64,000 bases of DNA from Apium graveolens. Its lineage: Eukaryota > Streptophyta > Magnoliopsida > Apiales > Apiaceae. The stretch covers positions 868,001 to 932,000 of the forward strand of contig NC_133647.1 of assembly GCF_009905375.1 (NCBI RefSeq). The letters are read 5' to 3'. How positions within the stretch are numbered: position 1 is the first letter of the stretch; every line of letters starts with the position of its first letter. Below, piece by piece: positions 58,201-64,000 of this stretch. A model generated the notes under the pieces. The model was not told the origin of the DNA. It was given only the letters and a program-made list of their open reading frames with translations, and ran no database searches. Both the position numbers and the translations under genes were made by a program.

Positions 58201-58631
58201 GCACAAGTGGTAGCTGCCAATTTCTTGGAGGCAGGTTGGTTTCTTGGTATAGCAAGAAACAAAAGTCAATTTCCACATCAACTGCAGAAGCAGAGTATAT
58301 TGCTGCAGGAAGCTGCTGTGCACAGATTCTCTGGATGAAGAATCAGTTACTAGATTATGGGTTAACGTATTTCAAAATCCCTATTTACTGTGATAATCAA
58401 AGTGCTATTGCTATGACAGGTAATCCAGTTCAACACTCTATGACAAAGCACATCAGCATCAGGTACCATTTCATCAGGGAACATGTGGATGAAGGTACAG
58501 TGGAATTGCATTTTGTTCCCACAGATCAACAAGTAGCAGATATCTTCACAAAACCACTGTGTGAAGCTACCTTTTCAAAATTGGTAAATGAACTTGGAAT
58601 GATTTCAGGTTCTTTCTCTAAATCTGCTTAA
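55281..58631 (+). CDS. Copia-B Pol polyprotein (1116 codons)
   Basis: The open frame starts after an in-frame TAG (55266) and TGA (55278) and has no suitable ATG, so expression needs splicing or recoding. Domains: protease LDSGC at 11-15; the H-H-C-C finger at about 141-183; the integrase core with Asp207, Asp270 and, where Copia-A and Copia-C have Glu, Asp306 (GVVDRKN); a Ser/Asp-rich linker with three GGGGGAG words (56739-56942); RT with YVDD at 799-802; full RNase H (SDADFAG, AEAEYI, YCDNQ, ADIFTK). The RT motif [11 protein letters not shown] reads LYELKQ here. Length and order are normal for copia pol. The two substitutions may make integrase and RT defective. Confidence 0.92.
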   Translation: MQGNRKNILVLDSGCSGHMTGNKALLSDFVEKAGPSVSYGDGNIGKTLGYGNINLGNVIIKDVALVSGLKHNLLSISQICDRGYHVDFFAEHCEIVSKSKGKIVLKGFRRGNIYEAKLSTSSDGSAICLVSRASTEESWNWHKKLSHLNFNKINELIKKDLVRGLPKSVFVPDGLCDSCQKAKQRKSSFKSKTESSILEPYYLLHVDLFGPVNVMSIAKKKYALVIVDEFTRYTWVYFLHTKSETASILIDHVKHLDKLIKDSVKILRSDNGTEFKNLIMEEFCKNHGIKQEFSALGTPQQNGVVDRKNRTLIEAARTMLEEAKLPTYFWAEAVQTACFTQNATLINKHGKTPYEMVKNKKPNLKYFHVFGCKCFVLKTHPEQLSKFDLKADEGIFVGYPLSTKAFRVYNLRTKVVMESINVSFDDKKITGLEDCIDHDKLRFENEDSYSDTSSPDSLSPDTVNSDGLNSDVIETVVTTSKEDAPMQGEHTQDIITSQEASEHTSGSSNSDSSSSDKPSTDSAENLNTEGSNSESIVSGGASENETEDSMNHGGASSSRENLPSARKWTKSHTPDLIIGNPEAGVRTRTGTSNECLYNSFLSQSEAKKVEEALQDADWVQAMQEELNEFERNKVWTLVPRPKNRSVVGTKWVFRNKTDSDGIIVRNKARLVAKGYSQQEGIDYDETFAPVARLEAIRIFMAYAAHKKFTVFQMDVKSAFLNGELEEEVYVEQPPGFVDSKHPDYVYRLDKALYELKQAPRAWYETLAQFLLESGFNRGTIDKTLFYLNHGKDLLLIQIYVDDIIFGSPNDKLCKKFANLMQSRYQMSMMGELSYFLGLQVKQSEEGTFICQSKYTRNLLKKFGMQDCSSASTPMATATKLDKDTGNSVDITDYRGMIGSLLYLTANRPDIMFATCLCARFQADPREPHLTAVKRIFKYLKGTADLGLWYPRESDFKLIGYSDADFAGCKIDRKSTSGSCQFLGGRLVSWYSKKQKSISTSTAEAEYIAAGSCCAQILWMKNQLLDYGLTYFKIPIYCDNQSAIAMTGNPVQHSMTKHISIRYHFIREHVDEGTVELHFVPTDQQVADIFTKPLCEATFSKLVNELGMISGSFSKSA

Positions 58632-60046
58632 ACTTGTTCTATGTTATCAGACTTTATGATCAGTATTTACAGAATTAATCTCTTTGTATATTCTGTGCAT
58701 TAATTGATAAATGTCTTTAAGTACTGACTGTTGTCTGATATATGTTTCTAAACTCTGATAAGTGATATGTCTGTTTCAGTAACTATTCAATCCTATGAGG
58801 ATAACTGTGCTAGATACTGACCTACTAGTCTTCAATAAACAAATGATCCCATGAAAGAAGTAATTATTTCTGTGGAAATCTTATGACACAAGCAAATTCT
58901 GATAACTGAGCTTAGTTAAGTTTACTTTGTATATCTTATTACTAAGTCACAAATTAGAATAATGCTACTCATTTGTTTAAGTTCTGATTCTAGTAAAACT
59001 GCTGAATGTACTAAGTGCTGATAAACCTCACTTATCAAAAGAAGAAGAACAATAATCAAAGAATAATATCAGGTACTCCTTTGAGATCTAGAGTAAAAAT
59101 GTGAAAGGGACGATCCAAGTGCATTGCTGGTATTAAGTAAATATGCATTAGAAAAGCAAAATATTTTCTTGGTGACTTTTCACACTCTATGATTACTGGA
59201 GAAATACTCTGATAATAGCATAAATTCTGATAAACAGTCGTGACTCACTTATACTGAGAAGCCTCTGTAAAATAGAATTTCAAAAGATGCATAAAATTAG
59301 CACAAAAACAGTAGAGGTGAACTCATGCATGAACTCATTTATCAGTAGGTTTCAGGATAATGACAGCTCTTTTGCAAAATTTTAATTATGACTTATTTCT
59401 AAGATGTACTGAAGTAGATCAGACTTTACTCTTTGTCTGTTATTTAGCTTAATGCACACACACATCACTCCATATGAATGATGAAATTTCAGTGGTGGTC
59501 TATGTTATTTTAGATCAACAGTCATTGTTTCACTTTTGCACAAATTCTGAGGACAAGTTCTAGTTACACGTTCTGATGATTAAGTTCTGACGTTCATAAC
59601 TAAGAACTTGTATGAGTATTTACTAAGATAGATATTCCTTGTTCGAGTTAAGACATTATGTTCTGATGACTGTTAAGTTCTGGTATAGGTCTAAGTTCTG
59701 ATTTTTCAGTCTAACCCTTTCCTTGACTTATCTGTGAGTAAAATTTAGTAACAGTCTCAGATTAATTTCGAAATGTTGAAGTGGAAGATTAATAGTCTAT
59801 GGTTAAAACATAATGGCACTCGTCCTTGAACAGTTCACTCTTGTTACATGTGTACATTCCTTTTCCAATGACTGTTATTCTTTTTCAAAGTCTAGGGAGA
59901 CGAGGTAGAATTAATTCTACCTGTCTGCATTCAATATCTTTGTGTCTCTTGGCATTCTCATGCCTATATATGCAACCACTTCACATTAGTCTTCTCATCA
60001 CACTTGTATCACAAATTCAGTCTTGTTTTTCATTTACTATCACAAA
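58632..60046 (+). other. Copia-B post-pol spacer
   Basis: Non-coding, homologous to the Copia-A spacer as far as about 59590. It holds scattered AAGTTCTGA words (58979, 59570, 59583, 59652, 59690). It includes CCTCACTTATCAAAAG near 59027-59042, the empty site of LTR-D. From about 59600 it has no counterpart in Copia-A. Confidence 0.7.
59965..59971 (+). promoter_or_regulatory. TATA box of the small ORF cassette in Copia-B
   Basis: TATATAT in a GCC...GC context lies 82 bp before the ATG, leaving room for a leader of about 50 nt. It is well placed for a plant core promoter. Confidence 0.5.
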
Positions 60047-60291
60047 TGGCTGAATTTGGCTGGTTCTACAATTACGGTGATGAGACTGTGCATGTCTTTT
60101 TGAATGGAATTTCAACTCCCTACCCTATCACCAACATCCCTCACAATCTCTGGATTCAATTTCCAGAGGTTATCAAACGTGATCTGGTGGCCGTTCGAAG
60201 AGACCTTCACCTTCGTCGTATCCGTCAGCAAGAGCGAATCATTCGACTCGCTATCTTGTTTGTCGAAGATAGGAAGAGGAGGATGACTTAA
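60047..60291 (+). CDS. Small basic protein (81 aa) inside Copia-B spacer
   Basis: I do not recognise this protein. It opens with MAEFGWFYNYG in a good plant start context (ACAAATGGC). The middle has a Pro/Asn stretch around YPITNIPHNLW. The C-terminal 40 residues are strongly basic and probably helical, ending DRKRRMT. There is no membrane segment or cysteine motif. A TATA box lies 82 bp upstream, and an A/T-rich tail with a possible AATGAAA poly(A) signal follows at about 60440. The segment (about 59600-60505) is missing from Copia-A and Copia-C. It may be a captured gene or a lineage-specific accessory gene; nucleic-acid binding is only a guess from charge. Confidence 0.5.
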
Positions 60292-60979
60292 TCTCATCTT
60301 CTTCCTGTTCTTCTTCATCCTCAGCTTTGTCAGGCTTCTTAGCTAGGACTAAAGCTGTTGACGTTAGGATTAGAAGCTTAGGGAAAATCTTGTATTGATG
60401 TAATTTCTATTTCATATATGTATTGACTTGATATATTAATGAAAATTGTTTTTACTTCAAGATTTTGTCTCTGAGTTATTTTATCTGTGTTGTTAAATCC
60501 TGCTTGATATTCTGATGACCATTTAAATTTTGTCTTTATTTAAGTTCTGATTCTTTGTCAGCACTTATTCATCGAAATTATCTCGGTCATTTTTAACATG
60601 ATTCATTTTCAGAATATTAATGTTGCAGTGAAAAACAATTCAATCAGTGCTAACGGTTTCAATTTTGAATTAAACCTGTGTCTCTTGATAACTGAAATGG
60701 TTTTTCCTTGAATCAAGGCAACTGGATAAGTAATCATTCCTGTTTTCTCGAGCCCAGTAACTATCCGTTATTACTGCATGTCTGACAGGTGTCCAACGGT
60801 AACATTTTTCTTCGAGTATAAGAACAACAGAGAGAAGATTTCTTTAATCTTTTACTTTCTTTATACTTTATCTCTCTTCTTACTTTTACTCTCTTTCTCA
60901 TTCTTTCTCACGTTGGTTTTTCATACAGACATTATCTCACACACATAACAGGCATACTTGAATTTCAATATTTTTTCAC
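60292..60979 (+). other. Spacer and leader before Copia-B third ORF
   Basis: AT-rich, with one AAGTTCTGA word at 60542. From about 60505 it is alignable to Copia-A. TATAAGAA at 60817-60824 is followed by about 150 bp of pyrimidine-rich leader to the ORF3 ATG. Confidence 0.55.
60817..60824 (+). promoter_or_regulatory. Possible TATA box for Copia-B third ORF
   Basis: TATAAGAA 163 bp upstream of the ORF3 ATG, then a CT-rich leader. It could give a separate ORF3 transcript. Confidence 0.4.
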
Positions 60980-63900
60980 ATGGCACCAAAGGATTTAATC
61001 ATTGATGGAGCAAAGTTTGTTCCAAACAACTATGCTGCAATTCTTGATCATGCTGAAGCTCCATCTGAATTGCATTTTGTGCAAGATCTTCTTGCACATA
61101 GTGAGGTTGGGTACGCCTTAACTCAGCCTGAATTATTTTCAAGTCAACAAGTTCTGCGGTTCTGGAGGACTGGAGTTTATGATGATGGTGGTAAACGAGG
61201 AACTCCCAGTATTATCTTCCAAGTGGGTGATTCTTCCTATGTAGTCACTCCTGGTACAGTACGAAGAGCATTACATCTTCCAGAAGATTGTACCTTCTCT
61301 ATACCAGAGGAATCAGAACTTCGGGGGTTAATGACTGATTTGGGATATGAAAAGAGTCTGACGAAACTTGGACAGTTGAAACGGGCTAATATCAGAAGAG
61401 AATGGAGTTTCTTCTTCGATTGCATCACCAAGGCTTTTGGCAACAAGTGTTCAAATTTTGATGCCATCCCAATTCTGAGTCAACACATCGGGTATGCTAT
61501 TATCCATCAAACTCATTTTGATTTTGCAACTGGAATAATTGGTTTTATTGGGGATAGGATGACAGAGGATCGAGATGTTGTTTATTTTGCTAGATTCTGT
61601 CAACTTATTTATACGTATTGTACTGCTGAACCCCAGTTAGTCAGCACTCAAACCCCACCTTTTAAGGTTGCAAAAAGGTACTTTAACGACCTGATAAATG
61701 CTGACACAAAGAAATCAATGGTGAGACAATTACAGATTCCTCAGTCTGTGAAACAGATTCTGGTAAATGCTGATCCTGCTACTTACAAATCTGTTTACTC
61801 AAATGTTCAACCAACTCACCATAACCAAAATCCATCAACCTCAGTCCCTACCTCTCATTCTACTCAACTTACCCTCAGAACTTATCTCAAATCCTATCTC
61901 TCCACTTCACAGACTGCTCAACCTTCTTCTTCAGCACCTACTGTGAAGCCTACATCCTCTAAGCCAAAGAGAACAAAGACTGTTCCTCAAACATCTCAGA
62001 AGAAGAGGAGGATTACTTTGAGAGATGAATCAGATTCTGAGGATCAGATTCCCTCTTCAGAACCTATGATAAATGAAGCTGAGAAGGCAACTTCTCAGAA
62101 GGATTCTGCAATTGGGGGTTCTAGGCTTCTCAAGAGGCTTAGACGTATGACGGTTCCTGCAACTCCCAAGGAATCCAAATCAACAAGGAAGTACAAGAAA
62201 CAGAGGGCACAGAGGCCAGTTTCAGATGATGAGGAGGAAGCAGCTAAGGAAGGGGATCAGGAATCTCTGATCTCACAAGACAAGGAATTTGCTCCAGTCA
62301 CTTCTTCTCCATCAACTCCATCTCAGGAACCTGTATCTGACAAGGCTAATTCACCTTCTATATCTCTTGTTGATCCAGGCACAAGTGCTGAAATTGATAT
62401 TCAGAACTTGGTTGTGCCTGAAATACTTTTCTTAGAAGCTCCAACAGCAAATAATCCTTCCACAACACCTGTTACTGATGCTGTTCAAACTCCTGAGTTA
62501 TCACTAACACCTTCTCTGCATCAAGATGATGATCAGATTTTAGGTGAGCATCAGGATATGGCTGTTGATCAGAACTTAGTATCAGATCAGCAATTAGAGG
62601 ATGTTGAAGCCTCCATTGCTACTCATACAGTTGTCTTATCAGAAGATACTGATTCTTTAAGTTCTGATGCTGCAAATATTGAAGATACTGGTGAAGCTGC
62701 TACAACTGTAGATGCTGATGAAGCAGGTCCTTCAGGACATACTCCTCCTAAGTCTGAACTGCTAAAGGAGTTTGTTATCAGGGATGCACCAGTACCTTGG
62801 AGTGAAACTCCTGCAGGTCAGGAGTGGACTAAGGAATGGAACTCAGTTTCATGTGTTCCAAATGCTTTACATCTTGCTGAGCACTTGACTAAAGCTGATG
62901 AAATGTTACATTCTGATGATTTTAAAATCCAGCTTAGAGTCACTGCATTGAGTACTAAACATCTACAAGGTCTTCATTCCAACACTCATGCAGAGCTACA
63001 CAAGATTCAGGAGAACTTTATTAAACAGGAACAAGTTTGGAAACTTGATAAGAAAAAGTTCTTCCAACCTACCATTGACAGGGTTGCTTATATTGAGAAA
63101 ACTCAAGAGAAGCAACAAGCTCAGATTGATCAAATTCTGACAAATTAAGCTTCTCAGCAATCGCAACTTACTGAAATCCAGACCTCAGTGGAACTACTTA
63201 TCTCTCTTTTATTACCTGCTGATGCCAAAAAGGGGGAGAAGGTAATTAAGTCCAAATGCAAAACCAACAAGTCACTGCAAGGAAAGGATGATGGAAAAGA
63301 TGACCAAGGAAACTCTGGAATGGGTAGTGGTCATAGTCAAGGTAGAAGGTTTACATCAAGACAAGCTAGTCACAGAACAAGTTCTGATACTGGGAAAAGA
63401 ATAAGTTCTGCTGCTGGTAAAAGGATAAGTTCTGATGAACTTCTAGATCTTGATGAGGAAATGTCAAGATAGTTATTTCTTCAAGAAAATCCAGGGATGG
63501 ACTTGGAAAGTTTAAAGGAAGAAGAAGCCAGACTTAAATCAGAGAAAGTCACATCTAAATCTGAAGCTTCTGGTAAAAAGTTACTTCCAAAACCTAAAGG
63601 CATTGTGATCAAAGAAAGGATACATACTGAAGAAACTTTGGCTAGATCACAACCACAGATAGATCCAAGATCCAAGGGTAAAGAAAAGGTTGGTGAACCT
63701 ATCAAGCCTTATGTACCTCCTGATGAAGAAGAAATTACTGATGGAAAAGATAATCTTGCTCTGACTTCAAGAAAAGTTCTTAAAACAACCTCTGACATGG
63801 CTCAAGTTGTTCAGAGTCAAGAAATTGTAAGTTCTGATATTCAGAAGAAGCAAGTAACCTCTGACAGTGCTCAAGTTAACTTGATATCAGAAAATAAATC

Positions 63901-64000
63901 TAAAACACTCCTACCAGGATTCACTAAAGCAAAACAGACTCAATCTTTGAAGATTACTTCAAGTGGTTTTGAAGCAAGAGTAGTTACTGGAAAGGAAGCT
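60980..64000 (+). pseudogene. Copia-B third ORF (Sirevirus env-position protein), two nonsense codons, runs off window
   Basis: ATG 60980 (MAPKDL) in a good context opens 722 codons to TAA 63146-63148. The same phase continues, homologous to Copia-A, through TAG 63470-63472 and to the window end. The TAA is CAA in Copia-A, a C-to-T change. Residues 1-260 look globular and match Copia-A and, more distantly, Copia-C (REWSF, SNFDAI). About 275-620 is Ser/Thr/Pro/Asp-rich linker, partly encoded by AAGTTCTGA words. About 640-720 is probably helical. There is no signal peptide or membrane helix. A PPT-like GGGGGAG lies at 63232-63238. Readthrough of the stops is possible but simple decay is likelier. 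Its function is unknown. Confidence 0.85.

Larger units (their letters stand above)
52313..64000 (+). mobile_element. Copia-B: Sirevirus-like Ty1/copia retrotransposon, plus strand, 3' end outside window
   Basis: Same family group as Copia-A: LTR ends, primer site, the three-knuckle gag, pol and third ORF all align. The order is LTR, primer site, gag, pol, a long spacer holding a small gene-like cassette, then the third ORF running off the window. It has few lesions: one gag frameshift, two ORF3 nonsense codons and two doubtful pol substitutions. The word AAGTTCTGA occurs about 20 times in either orientation. The left target-site bases are probably CGGAT (52308-52312) but cannot be paired. 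Confidence 0.92.

Overview
This window looks like plant nuclear DNA, almost certainly a eudicot. It is AT-rich intergenic sequence made almost wholly of nested LTR retrotransposons, all with plant-type primer sites complementary to initiator tRNA-Met, plus a Mutator-like (MULE) transposase remnant. I see no host protein-coding gene, rRNA, tRNA or CRISPR array. The Gag/Pol flavour made me think of Apiaceae, but that is only a guess. Element names used below are mine: Copia-A, Copia-B and Copia-C (Sirevirus-like Ty1/copia with a large third ORF after pol), LTR-D (gypsy solo LTR), Gypsy-E (Tekay-like chromovirus) and LTR-F (copia-type LTR).

Layout. 1-2397: part of a minus-strand gypsy-type LTR, whose end interrupts a MULE transposase. 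2398-3782: decayed MULE transposase end and 3' flank, continuing at 48673. 3783-48672: Copia-A on the minus strand, with 617/618-bp LTRs and a TTAAC duplication. Its body is opened by LTR-D (9558-41936, ATAAG duplication). LTR-D is opened by Gypsy-E (10338 to about 38760), arranged LTR - internal - LTR - truncated internal. The first Gypsy-E LTR is opened by Copia-C (14038-26737, minus strand, GGAGG duplication, 1079-bp LTRs). So the nest is MULE > Copia-A > LTR-D > Gypsy-E > Copia-C. Two of the insertions are confirmed by empty sites elsewhere in the window. 48678-52312: MULE end, AT-rich intergenic DNA and LTR-F. 52313-64000: Copia-B on the plus strand, inserted into LTR-F, with its 3' end outside the window.

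State of the elements. Copia-C is young: I spotted about five LTR mismatches, and gag, pol and third ORF are open, but pol has lost the C-terminal half of RNase H. Copia-B is fairly intact, with one gag frameshift, two nonsense codons in ORF3 and a changed integrase catalytic residue. Copia-A and Gypsy-E are pseudogenic; many Gypsy-E stops are C-to-T changes, as expected from methylated, silenced DNA.

Most interesting signal. Each Sirevirus-like family carries its own short word (ATCCGTTGA in Copia-C, AAGTTCTGA in Copia-A/B). The word is repeated far above chance in the LTR U3 region and again inside gag, pol and third ORF or spacers, in both orientations and different reading frames. With a large, fast-evolving third ORF in each family, this suggests a family-specific DNA- or RNA-level recognition system. 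Other leads are phase-compatible splice sites that could skip gag to express pol, a self-contained small gene with its own TATA box in Copia-B, and a proline-rich ORF upstream of gag in Gypsy-E.
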